Origin: Argopecten irradians
Lineage: Eukaryota; Mollusca; Bivalvia; Pectinida; Pectinidae
Direction: 5' to 3'
NCBI RefSeq assembly: GCF_041381155.1
Contig: NC_091134.1
Location: forward strand, 55,563,944-55,627,943
Length of the DNA stretch: 64,000 bases
Part shown: piece by piece, positions 12,414-25,800 of the stretch
How the letters are laid out: each line of letters begins with the position of its first letter
Numbering within the stretch: the first letter of the stretch is position 1
Notes under the pieces: model-generated
The model's database searches: none
What the model was told of the DNA's origin: nothing
What the model saw: only the letters and a program-made list of their open reading frames with translations
Program-made: the position numbers and the translations under genes

Positions 12414-12650
12414 GTTATGTTGTTCATTGTCTAATCATAAAACAATGTAACAACTAGGATTCTTACACAAGTTGTTGCAACTTTTAATGCATACTCCATG
12501 ATATTTTCATTATCACACGACTTTACAATGCAATGTAACACATAAAAATATGAAATAGAATTCTAAAATGATTTTATATGATTACCGCATGAGCAACGAT
12601 TGGAGGAGGTCAAAATAAGATTTATATGCCAAGATAACGAAAACAAGGCA
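12414..12650. repeat. 235-bp direct repeat flanking a LINE, right copy
   Basis: This is the partner of 9177-9411, in the same orientation. The LINE's truncated 5' end abuts its left side and unique AT-rich DNA follows its right side. Confidence 0.8.
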
Positions 12651-13765
12651 AAGGAATCAAATTATAATTTTCATAATTAAATTGATATCATAATGCGAAG
12701 CGGAAATAAGAAATGTTTTATATTATTATGCTACGATATGGATGTCAATATTTAACATAAATTCAATAAATGTAAATAAGGCATATTTTCGGGTTTCTAA
12801 ATATTTCAATTCTATTTGTACACGCTAGCTAAATTTTGATTTGTTCCCATGTAATATTTAAGGCTATGTGTACAATATACAACTAAATTATGTTTAAAGT
12901 TATATGTGCTGTATTTTGAAAATTAGAGTACATTCAATGCATTGGTTTTAATTTTACAAATACAAATAAGAGCAAAAAATGATTTTAGCAGTGCTACCAA
13001 AAATCATTATATGTACATCTATAGTAAAGCGAATTGAATACCTACGGTCAGACAATGAAGCCGAATTATGGTCTACAATTTCATTTCACATTTTTACAGT
13101 GTATTTGTAAAGTGATTTCTGCGGGAAAGTTTTCATCTAAACATGTATAAGGCATAAAAAACAACAATTTCACAATACATAATTTCTGTGTTTTAACTAA
13201 CATAATTTATAAGACACTTGAAGCCGTTTGAATGATTTTCACATCTTAATTCATTAAACCTTATGGTTTTCAATGCATTAATGAAGAAAAATTTATATGC
13301 CAAAATTTTCTCTCAGTTACGGCACATATAACTTAAAACAAATATCAAGTGTCTGGTTTAAATATTATCAAATTTGCGTGAAAATTACACGTATCAGTTT
13401 TTTTTAAAGTTTCCATTATAAAATACTCATATCAATATATTATGATGATAAATGCTAACCTAATTAAATCATTATAATTTTATGTATGTAATCAACAACA
13501 GAAAAATCACACTTCCAAAATATCTGGTATAATAACTGAACTACTAATTGTTTTCCAGTCTTGGTTAATATAATTTCTTTATATTTAATTGTATTTTTCA
13601 TCTTTATAACAGGGTCTCAGTAAGTTTTTAAATAACTCTCTTTTTTAGTTATTTGGTTAATACAACCTTTTACCTGAAGTTCATCTTGTTCACTGCGCAA
13701 AGCAATGTTCTGTTACCAAGCAGATTAGATGTAAAACAATATTTATAAACAAATCCACGTGCTTC
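12651..13765. other. AT-rich stretch, no gene seen
   Basis: Low-complexity AT-rich DNA between the LINE and the RPGR promoter. I found no open frame, splice motif or repeat worth naming. Confidence 0.6.
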
Positions 13766-13834
13766 TAGAACCGGAAGAAGAGCACCTTACATCCGGGCAT
13801 TTTGTAATGTTGTGTAGGAAAACAACATGGCGGC
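13766..13834 (+). promoter_or_regulatory. Putative RPGR promoter / start-site region
   Basis: Just upstream of the start codon are ACCGGAAG (ETS-type core) and CATCCGGG. The start codon itself lies in ACATGGCGGC, which matches the YY1-type core often found just downstream of transcription starts of housekeeping and ciliary genes. There is no TATA box. Assignment is from motif and position only. Confidence 0.35.
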
Positions 13835-16800
13835 CGGAGACGACTCTGACATTCCAGGTAAGTCTGTGCATGTCGCACATACTCAGTTAATTGTATTTTT
13901 GAGTTCTTTGGTCACGGTTATCGTGCTTATGGCGATGAAGTTATCACATCAAACAGATTGCTGGGATAAAACAAACAAACACAACGAAGAATCGTATAAA
14001 AATGCATTTTGTTCTGCAAAAAATTGACATTGGTCGATAATTTCGTTTGAAAAACCGCGGTAACGGGGTACCAGGTTGTCAATATCGGCATTTCCAAGAT
14101 ATGCATCCTAACATTACATCATTTTGAGTGATATAGGTTTATACACAACAGATGAAAATGATAAAAAAAGTGTTGATTGTGATGTGTATTTTTATGTACT
14201 GATGTATGCATGCAGCCATGCACACTGTGACAGTGTACAATATAATGTAGTACATTGGTCAATGGAATATCAGAGCCAATGACATAACCTCAGCAAGCCA
14301 AAGGTATTTGAGGTTCTTTCAAAAAGAATTTATTATTATCTCATAAAAATAACTTCTATGAATATAGGTGATTTTAGTACATGTGCTAAAGGACGAGAAT
14401 TGAAGAAGACGTCAAAATTGATTTGCGTATCAAACTGCATGTATAACGATATTGATAAGGGCAAAGATATTTATATATGTTTAAGTTTTGCTGGACTAAT
14501 TGATCATTTGGGACCATCCTGCTTGTGTTAAGAGGTCTTGTGTTCGACCCCTGGTGTGGCCGCTACAGATCAATATTATATTGTAATTTTCTCCTATTAA
14601 ATGATCAACTTTCGGTTGCATGCATGAACCCAACAAAATACCCACGGTGGTAGCATAAGGGTCTCAGGTGTCTTTGAAGGTGAAGACTTTGAGAAAGGAA
14701 GGAGAAGTGTAGCAAGTCAATGATCAGAGACCAATTAGCTCAATCAGTAGATGTCCAGCTAGTGTTCGGAGATCTCTGATTTGACTCCTGGCCTTGATCT
14801 ATCCACTACATTTTCTCTTTCCTGTTATAACGTTAAGGATTTAGATTGACATTTACCACTACATTGTAATGTCTAGCCAAAGATTAATTGTTCCAGATAT
14901 TTTGGTGTGGTATGAAATCCCATCAATAGCTAGGGTCGTTAATGGACAAACCGCAGTATATATATAGGTACCTGTCAATGCTACCAGTTTTGAGGTGAAT
15001 CATATGTGGGGTAGTAAAGTAACTTTGCCATGTACTGCATGACCGCTTGTCAATGGGTTTTACTCCATTACTCGAGCTCATGCAGACTTTCCTCCACCTC
15101 AAAAACCTAGCATGTCCTTAAATGACTCTGTTTGATAATATAGATATAATAGGATGTTAAAGACTCTGTTTGATAATATAGATATAATAGGATGTTGAAT
15201 CAAGCAAACCAAACATGCTGCATGTGGTGAGTGATCATGAGCTAGGGTATGTAAATGGAGACTGTGGTATATACAGTTCATACTGTCTATAAAAGCGGTA
15301 GTTTCTGCTACTAATTAGTGCTCAGCATAAAGGAGTGAGATGGTCGGTTTACCCATTGTGCACCAGTGTACAGTAAAATGGTCAAATGGGCCATGTTGTT
15401 TGGTGTCTTATACAGAACATGCTTCAGTAATATACCTTTTGTGTGTGTTGGTAGCACTATAAAAAGGGAAAGCGATCGCAAGATACACCATGATACAATG
15501 ATACATGAATTGATCATACAGCAGCCTCCCAACATCTTCAGATATTCACATTTACACAACACATTGCCTACAGCTGCCTTTAGGTGGCCATCATATGCAT
15601 GACCTATAGCTATAATAAGATATCTTATCAATAGCCCAAAACAATCCAAACCAGAGCATATATATAGTAGTCTACTTTACATTTGCCACTGTATTCACTA
15701 TATCATCAACACCCAAATCAATCTGCCTATAAAAATTGGTTTGAATGATTTGCATTTTGTGAAGGCAATTCCTTTGATAGAGTTTTTGTACTAAAATTAT
15801 TAAAATTTTATAAGGTTTCAAGTTTATAAGACTCTTTCATATGTGGATATGAAGGATAGGGATATTCTACCCGAGGGTCACAAAATGTAGTAAAACCCGA
15901 GGCTTGCCGAGGGTTTTGCAACATTTTGTGATCCCGAGGGTAGAATATCCCTATCCTTCATATCCATTTATGAAAGAGTATTTTTCTTTCATACCTCAAC
16001 GTTTTATTGCAATTTTTCAACTATAATATCCCGCCATTTTGAAATAAATTCGAAGAAATCCACGACTGGAAGTCAGTTTTCCATACATGAAAAATTACGT
16101 GATACTTTCAACACAAATTCTGTTGTTTGCATCTTTTATAGTAAAACCAGTCATATTTGTGAAAATAATGTTGAAATTTTACCGAGGAAAAAGAGATTTT
16201 GTTGACATCGTGACGTCACGAGGCTTTATTGCATGGGTAGCCATGCAATACAGCCTCAGGCGACATGAGTGTATTGCCCTGGACCAGCCAGTATTACACG
16301 TGTAGGTATGAAAGAAAATGTTATCCATCCCTCAACTCTGTTATTTCTCAAAAATGAACTAACTACCTATAGCCATGACATATGGATTACTATACTATAT
16401 TACCCGTAGCCTAATGTTCAGTCAATCAGCCAAGAGTTCTAGAGCTGATACGATTCTTATGGTTATAAGTACTAGTAGTGCCGTCTGCTGAAAGTGCTGT
16501 GTGAAAGCAATGTTACAGTATGTACTACTGTGCGTAAAGTCCAGCATATTGATCTGATTAATAATTCATTTAGCCTTCTATCTAATTACACATATGTCTG
16601 CCAATATATCTCAATTATCATTCCTGCATAGAAACCATTGGATTTTAAAGATTGATCAGCATGAAAAATCAATACAATTACATCAATATTCAGCTAGATA
16701 CATGGTTAATTCAACTGTTGCTTCAACTCCGCTTATCATGACATTTGAAAGCATAAAGTGTTACATGCACCATGTTCAGTACAGTACTTGCATTCCTTTT

Positions 16801-19800
16801 CCTTCAAATACTTTAGAATCATATATATTCAATTTGATAACCACATTGATATGATAATAAAGAACATTTTCCTATAGTTTTCAAATTTCATAAGAATTTA
16901 GAAATTTTATTAATTACCAGAAAATATTAATCATTAATAGGAATAAATGAATTTTATTGTCGCTGTTATGTTAAATTACTTTCACAGTATCAATATTATA
17001 TATGTTTCTACAATCAATACCTAACATTTTCCCAAGTTCCATTTTATTCATTCTACCCTGAAGACACATTTAGGTTCTAATATATTTTCTAAAGATTAGA
17101 CCATTGCTAGTCCATTATGAAATTTCAGGGGTAATTGAGTTGCATTTATTTTCATTATGATCTAGAATTATATGTACCTTGGTAATTACTAGATTTATCT
17201 GTCAAATGTGTGTATAAATACCAATAACAAAACCCATATATAAACATAAAAGAATAATTTGGAAGTGCTGATCATTTGATAACACTTCCATACTTTTTTA
17301 CTCATGATGAATACAACTAAAACATCACCAAGTTATATTATACATGTATTATAAGCCTTTCCAAGTTTATTGTTTGTTTCGCTACAGAGACCGGTGCCGT
17401 GTTTACATTTGGTAAAAGCAGATTTGCAGAAAATAACCCAAGTAAATTCTGGGTGAAAAATGACAAAGTTTTACAAGTGGCCTGTGGAGATGAACACACT
17501 GTCCTTGTTGCAGGTAAATTCCTATTTATGGTAACAACATACCTATAAAATACTACCAGGTATGTATGGCCATATTTAGATATAGGTTTAATATTGCATA
17601 CATGTATGATGTATAATATGGGACAAGGAAGTAATTCCAACCGTGTGGACAAAACAAAATTGTCAAATTTCATAATAGGATAGGAAAAGTAATACGGGAC
17701 AAAGTAGACAAATATTAAACTAGTTCCCTGTATAATGTGTATATATATATATATATACATTCTCTTCTGTGTTTAAAAAATAAGTGTTGTCTTATAAAAA
17801 AATTGTTATTTTTGAGCTGATTATCAGTGAAAAATTATATCTGGATATAAACATCAGTCATTGTAATAATAATGTCAAACTTACAAACATTTCTTTTCAT
17901 ATTAGAAGATCGCAGTAAATGAAGGCCTCTTCTTTGACAAAAACAATGACTAGGGCTTGCACTGAGTGTTCCATATATGGGGTCCTTCTCAGATAAAATG
18001 GGGTCTCCTTAAATGTAATTAGAATGGGCTTTCAGAAAAAAAGGGAGAATACTGTACCATATATCACTGAACTAAACTTGTTTTGTTATAGAGAGCGGAC
18101 GTGTGTTTACCTTTGGAGTCAACGACTGGGGTCAACTGGGAATTGGCAACAACATGACAATGCTTAAACCCACTTGTGTCAAAAGTAGGTTTTCTTGCAA
18201 GGCTTTAGTTCCAGGGATTGAAAACCCTAAAAACCTTATGTGGGTTCATCTTCCAATATCACTGAAAGTATATGCCATAAAATGGAAAGGGGATCCAGTG
18301 TTTCTCGCGGTTATTCTGTCTAATATAGATTTCAAGAAGGTTGAAACATGTATGTCTTTAAGAAATAGCTAAAAGTGGAGAGAGCAGTATTAAATTCTAG
18401 TTTAAAACCTGTACATGTATAATAGTATTACTGAATGATGGAAAGGTGTTTTAAATCTAATTGAAGAACTCACTTTTTTTTTAAATTTAATTTACAATCC
18501 TTTGTTTGAATTTGTATTCTTATTCCACTCAGGATCATTTAAGTAAGGATTATTTGTGTTTTTCAGAACTCAAACATGAGAAGGCTGAACATGTGGCATG
18601 TGGCCGTAGCCATACCGTCATTGGTACAAGTAAGTAGTAATTTTCTTATCTGGTAATGTATTTTTGTTAAAGTAAAAACTTGTATGAAGTTTGCACCAGT
18701 ATGATTTTGCAGGTACTTTTTGGGCCTAGTAGTCATTAATGAATTTTAGACATAAAACATTTAAATTCATATATACTAACCATTGTAAATTGAGATATTC
18801 AAATCTTGAGTGGTTACTGACCTACATTTTGACTTTTAACTTACCTGCATCAAACAAAAATCATAATAAGACCCATGCTAGCATCCATTGAGGGACTAAA
18901 TATCATTAAAAAGTAAATAATGTTCTGTGTTATAGAGAGTGGTAAGGTCTACACCTTTGGTAATAATGGTGAGGGACAGCTGGGAGTGAACGACGACTCG
19001 GTCAACAGTAGTTCTGATCCTTTAGAGGTCAAAGGACTTGAGCCAATGAAAATCAAGATGTTAGCTGCTGGCGCTGACCATACTGTGTTGCTTACACGTA
19101 AGTAAATGATATATGAAAATAAATGATTAGTGATGAACAAAACTAAGAAATTTGTATGTATATATACACAGAATATGATTCAGATATCTTGATTAACAAA
19201 GACAATCTCCCTTCCTCCCACACAACTTGAGTGGTCTGATGATTTTTGTAGGTGAAGGTGAAGTGTATGTCTGGGGAGGAGGAAGTGAAGGACAGCTTGG
19301 GTTAGGTGACGAAGATGAGTGTCATAAACCTACCTTATTAGACATGGATCAGGAGATCATTTGTATCGGATGTGGCTACTACCATACAGCTCTAGTAACA
19401 GGTAAGGTACCGTTGTATACAATACAGCCATTATTACTGATGAGATAGATATATAAAGGAAACATTTCTATAGCACAGTACAATATGTACTACAGATAAG
19501 ATATCAGAAAATAGGAGTTCAATTTTAGTCACAAGTAAGATACCTGTTTAATATACAGCTATGATACTTGTTAAATACCTGTAAATACAGTTCTCGCTCT
19601 AGTATGACCTGTTCTTATATTACAGTACTAGTAACAAATAGGAAACTTTTGCTGATGTTAAACTGCCCATAGGTAAGCTACTTGTACACATTGTGTGTAC
19701 ATGAACCATACAGCTCTCACTACAGGTACTGATTAGTGACACATGTATAATTTTTTCTCATAATAGTTCATCATTTTGTTATTGTGTTATTTCTTTTGGT

Positions 19801-22800
19801 TTTTATCTTCATTTTACATTTAACAGTGACAGGGGACCTGTACACCTTTGGAGAGAGTGATGGAGGAAAGCTGGGGCTGGGAGAAAATAAAGGAGCCAGT
19901 GTCCCCACCAAAGTCAGCTTACCGGAGAAAGTCAAGATGGTAGCATGTGGTGGTTCACATACAGTTGTACTCACAGGTTAGTGCTGTGGGAGTGTTTTAA
20001 GCCTGTGCTTACTGTTGTCCTCTTTTATCCTCTTTTTCCCAAAGCATGACACAATATTATTAAATAATATACTGTAAACATACTTATTTATCCCACTCAA
20101 ATTTTAGCGCAAATGCGAAACACTGTTAATATGATTTATTAGTGTGTAAATAAATTAGTGCAATTCGGTGGTTCAATACCAGAAAGACTTTTGCAAAATT
20201 TAGGGCAGGGTATTAGAATTAGATTATTACGGTATATTTAAAAGACTACATTGTATTTCAGGTGATATTGGATCATGTCATTAAAATTGTTGATCTTTTT
20301 AATTTTCTATTTATTTTATTTTATCAGTAAAAGGAAATCTCTATACATTTGGTGATGGTACCAATGGTCAGCTTGGCCAGGGAAATAGGGTCCTACAAGA
20401 ATTTAAACCCCAACTGGTCAACCTAAGGTTCAAGGTCATATACGCCTCGTGTGGGGAGAATCACACAGCCTTCATAACAGGTAATACTAGTTTGATTAGC
20501 ATGTAATGACACTGTAACACAATTCATGTTAGACTGCAATGAATATAACCATATCAGCGGAATATATCTCAACTTTCTTATTGCTTTGTTTACAGAGAAG
20601 CATCAGTTATTTACTTTTGGGGATGGACGGCATGGCAAGCTTGGGCTCGGTCAAGACACCATGTCGAACATGTTCACAGCCACCAAAGTGGAGAGGTTTA
20701 AAAAGTTTATAGTGGAGGGTGTAAGTTAAAATCTTGGTTAACTTTATGGCTTCATATCATGTGGTTTATTTTTCATGCATTATATATCAAAGCCCCCTGA
20801 GCTTTATTGACAGTCAAACCTTATGATTTCTTAGTCAGCTTAACCATGATGACGGTAAAATTTGTCTGAGTGATGGAGATAACTGTAATGAAACATTTAT
20901 TATACTCTGTGTAAAATTTGTTCTAGACCAATGTAATATATATATGTTTTTCAAATTAAACAAGAGTCTTGGATGTGGAGTTCATATAAGATGTGACTGT
21001 ATAACATATTTTGACTTAACATTTAAAATGGAAAAATATAAACTCAATAAGTTGCTGATTGAGGTATAATTATTACTATCTTTCCAGGTAACCTGTGGAG
21101 GCTGTCACATGATCGCGAAAGCACACAAAAAGACGCAAGATGAAGAAAATGAAAGCGACGATGAAGATAGCACATTAAATGATTTAGAGATGGCTAAAAA
21201 TAAACTAAATAGTTCCATTAAACCTGACGGGTCTATAGACTTAGAAGGTAGCTTCCCTGCCCGACAACGACGCCGAGAAACGCTAAATAGAGTGAGTACT
21301 GTGCTGAATAGATCATGATGGAGCCGTTTCCATGAATTTAAAAACAAAATGCATATATAGAAAAGTGTGCTAGTAGTTCTAAAAGAAATAAATGAACAAA
21401 ATATTACAGATTACAAATTAGGATCCAAATTTAAATAATTTCATTTATAAGCTTGGCTATTTTCATAGCACATTCCACATACCACATATTCTTTATAGAT
21501 GGTTATTTGCAAGAAATGATTCTGATTTCAAAAAGTACAAAACTTTGCATTTTCATTAATGTGATTATTTAAAACAACAACACTAGTCTACAAAAGGAAA
21601 AGTGGTAAAGAGTGAATAACATGTACATGAGGACTTAATAAATTTATTTCTTAATTATTTTAATTAGTTGAAAACATTATCATTATCTTTAATTGATCAT
21701 TCTTTGACAGACGGCATCCATGAATCGTACACTTCCATCGTTAGCCAACGGCAAGCCAGCCGGATCATCTCTTCATCACACTGTACCACCACCTGTCAAA
21801 AAGCCAGCAGAGCATGCCTCAGCCCCTCTTAGTTCTACACAAGTTATTAAAAGTTAGTGCATTTTGCTTTCAATTTTGCTTTGTTTGTGATAGTCAAAAG
21901 TTCAGGCCCCAAGATCATGAAACAATTTTAAGTCTAAAACTGTCTTAAGTTTAGACTTAGCCAATCACAGATGACGTTACAAAAAGTTCAGTCATTTTGA
22001 TTGGCTGAGCAAAAACATAAGTCTAAGACTGTTTATAACTTTTTATTTGAATAACTTTTTCTCGTTTGATGATAAAACTTGAAATGAAAAAAAGGTATCT
22101 TATGATAAGAAAATTAAAAAAAAAATTGTTATTATATATCACATGTATCTGATATGTAAATGAAATGTATCACACAAAACATGAACAATATGTAATGCAG
22201 AGCCAGTACCCAAACCAGTGGAAACGTCAGAAGAGGAGGACAGCCAGGAAGAGGTAGAGGAAACGATTACAAAATCTACAACGTTAAGGAGTGAATCATC
22301 AGTGAATCACATTGAAAAAATTGAGGTAATATAATACAAAGTCAACCTCTCATAATAGTGTATTTGAGGAGACTAATAGTTTGTATCTTGGCAGGATAAA
22401 GGATCAACATTCAGAATTTTAGAGTGTTCTTCCAGTTAGAAATTAAAAAAGAAAATATGTTATATTTCATTGCAACAACATTGTTACTGATTCCTTTAGA
22501 TAGGGGAGGCAATATTATGGACCCATTTTTGTCTGATATTCCAACAGCTCCTTACCTTCATGCCTTTTTATATTTTGCTTGTTCATGTTTCAGAAAGTAC
22601 ATCAAAATAACAACAATACAAGAGCATTACCTAAACCATCACCCAAACCCTCACCTAAACAGTCACCCAAGCCATCTCCCCGGCCCCGGGCACAGAAGAA
22701 AGAGGATGGCGTTAGTATTCATAACTTACTTATCTTGCCCTCATAATTTCTTGGATAAAATCCTTTTTTGGCGTTTAAATTGTATCACAAAGTTTGTTTA

Positions 22801-25800
22801 ATTTTGTTAATTTTATTTCTTACAAAATATTAGATTGTATCACATAGTTTGTTAAATATCATCAATTTTATCTCTCATCTTTTATTCAATTTTAGGTATC
22901 TCTTTATCACTATAAACTGTTTTTTGATTGATTACATGAGCTAATCAAGGTAATGGATGAACACTCATGTTGTTTAAAACTTTCAAATATAATAGGCATA
23001 GTGCATGTAATAATTGTAATAAGATGAGAACAAAAATGAATGGTGGATAGCTGATGGAATGTTAGACATCTAAACCTCTCAGACATTGTATCCAAAAACA
23101 TGCATACTCTGTCATATACATGTAATACCTCTAGATATAAGCTATTGTTGGTTTTTCATAGGGAGAAGAGTCTGGAAAATCAGAGGAAGATGCTACACCA
23201 AAGAAACCTCCAAGGGTAAGTTTTTATAAAAAATATGAAAAAAATATGTTAAAATGAAGAAAAAAGCTTCATCGTAAAAATATAGCAATAAATGACTGGA
23301 TATATTTATTTCTATGTTTTATATGTTTCTTAATTTTTCCTGGATAATATCTCATTTCTCTCTATGAAATAGGTTTTTAGCTCACCTGGCCCGAAGGGCC
23401 GGTGAGCTTATGTCATGGCGCGGCGTCCATCGTCCGTCCGTCCGTCCGTCCATCGTCCGTCCGTCAACATTTCCTTTAAACCGCTACTTGTCCTAGAGTT
23501 CTGCATGGATTGTAACCAAATTTGGCCACAAACATTCTTAGTGGAATGGGAACAGAACTTGTATAAAGTTTGGCTCTGCCCCCCTGGGGGCAGGAGGGGC
23601 GGGCCCAATAAGGGAAATAGAGGTAAATTCTATAAAACACTACTTGTCCTAGAGTTCTGCATGGATTGTAACCAAATTTGGCCACAAACATCCTTGGCAG
23701 AAGGGGAACAGAACTTGTATAAATTTATGCTCTGACCCCCCCGGGGACAGGAGGGGCGGGGCCCAATAGGGGAAATAGAGGTAATCTTATCAATTGCTAC
23801 TTGTCCTAGAGTTCTGCATGGATTGTAACCAAATTTGACCAGAAACATCCTTGGAGGAAAGAGAACAGAAAATTGTATAAATTTTGGCTCTTACCCCCTG
23901 GGGGCAGGAGGGGCGGGGCCCAATAGGGGAAATAGAGGTAAATCCTGTAAATTGCTAATAGTCATATAGTTCTGTTTGGATTTTAACCAGATTTGGCCCA
24001 GAAACATCCTTGGGGTTAACAGAATTTGTATAAATTTTGGCTTTGACCCCCTGGAGCAGAAAGAGTGGGGCCTATAATAGGGGAATTCAGAAAAGAAACA
24101 ATTAACTTGAATTCAGAACATTTCTAGGCATTACAAACCAGGTGAGCGATACAGGCCCTCTGGGCCTCTTGTTATTGAAATTACTTAAGTCCATAAGAGT
24201 TTGTCAGAATGTCCAAATCAGGTGTCGTGACCAGAGAAAACCTAATCCTTTTTACTAAGTTAGTATTTTAAAATGCCTCTATTGATGTGTTGTAGAGTTT
24301 ACCTTCAGCACCACTGCCACAGCCTCGGAAACTTCCTCCGAAGGTGGAGGATGAAGAGGAGGAGGAAGAAGAAGAGGAAACAGAGGAAGAAGAGTCTGAA
24401 GAGGAGGAAGAGATCAAACCTGTCAAAACATTACCACCCACACCCAAGAAAGATGTCAAGATAAAGAAAGGTACATTTTTCTCTTAATTTGATGTATTAT
24501 TTGATATGCACAAGTAATCTTAAATTGTTTTATTCTTAACTTAAAAATTTATGCTTACATTAGATGTTTCAGATATTGATTAAGCAAGATCAATTTTTCA
24601 ACCAAGAAACAAGTTTTTTCCTTATACACATGTGTTTTGTTCATCCTGATTTATAGTCATTTCCACAGCTGGTTAAATCTCAACATTTTGTTATTATTTT
24701 TTTTCTCCGAATTGTTGAAAATACTGCCCTGTCTTCTAACATTCACTAGCATAAATTAAGCTACTGATAGGATAAACTGTAACAAAATAACAAAAATGTA
24801 AAACTGTATTACACAAAACATTTACCTGGATTTTATGCTATTCTTTTTTGCAGGAAAGTCCTCAGGTTTTAATATATTTAGACGCAGACCTACTGGATTG
24901 ACAGATTCAGAAGACGAAGAAGATGAAGAAGAGGAGGAAGAAGATGAAGAAGAGGAGGAGGAAGAAGAGATGGTGAAAAAAGTCGTAAAAACAAAAACTC
25001 CAAGAGAAGAGGAGAAAAAGGAAGAAAAGAAGAAAGAGGAAGAAAAAAAAGAGGAGAAAAAGGATGATAAAAAGGATAAAAAGAAAGAAAAAGAAGACAA
25101 GAAAAAAGAGAAAGAAGATAAGAAAAAGGAAAAAGAGAAAGAGGAAAAGAAAAAGGAGAAAGATAAGAAGAAAGACAAAACAAAAGATGAAGACAAGAAA
25201 AAGGGCAAAGATAAGGAAGATGATGAAGATGATGATGATGAGGAGGAGGAGTTAGATGAAAATGAAGGTGCCAAAGCTGAAAAAGATGAGAAAAAGGACA
25301 AGAAAGATAAGAAAGACAAGAAAGAAAAGGATAAAAAAGATAAGGAAAAGGACAAGAAGGATAAGAAAGATAAGGGTAAAGATAAGGATAAAGACAAAAA
25401 GAAAGATGATGAGGACGATGATGAAGAGGAAGAAGAATTAGAAGAAGCCAAAGCAAAGGATGACAAAAAAGACAAAAAGGATAAAAAGAAGGAGAAAGAA
25501 GATAAAAAGAAGGAAAAAGAGGACAAGAAAAAAGATAAAGATAAGAAAAAAGATAAAAAGAAAGGAAAAGATGATGAAGAAGAGGATGAGGATAAAGAGG
25601 AAGAAGTAAAGGAAGATGATATAAAAGATAAAAAGGAAGGTAGGGAGAATGTTGACAAGGTGTACACAAAATGAGTAATATTTCACTTTTAGATTACTGA
25701 AAGATCCTTACGTTTTACGTAAAGAGTAAGAGTTATAATATGTTCACTAGTCATCATTCGTTTTATAATTAACATGTTTATTGTTAGTGGATACATTGTA

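Larger units (their letters stand above)
13858..17387 (+). other. RPGR intron 1
   Basis: A 3.5-kb intron with the donor CAG-GTAAGT after exon 1 and the acceptor TTTCGCTACAG. It holds tRNA-like SINE fragments, a short tandem duplication and a palindromic MITE, listed separately; the remainder is AT-rich without recognisable features. Confidence 0.7.

Noticed and set aside
9177-12650. LTR retrotransposon reading of the 235-bp direct repeats (TG...CA ends)
   Set aside because: The interior is an antisense LINE with AP-endonuclease and non-LTR reverse transcriptase motifs, and no LTR-type domains are visible. A long target duplication explains the layout better.
14727-14830. A functional tRNA gene
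   Set aside because: A- and B-box-like motifs are present, but no acceptor stem or anticodon arm can be formed; a SINE head is the better reading.
23408-23848. Overlapping frames with repeated [12 protein letters not shown] peptides
   Set aside because: They are translations of the 157-bp tandem units of the HINE-like element, which explains the repeated peptides on both strands.
24822-25669. Long minus-strand open frames rich in Ser, Phe and Leu opposite RPGR exon 16
   Set aside because: They are complements of the purine-rich GAA/AAG/GAT coding tract, show no domain or splice context, and exist in two frames at once.
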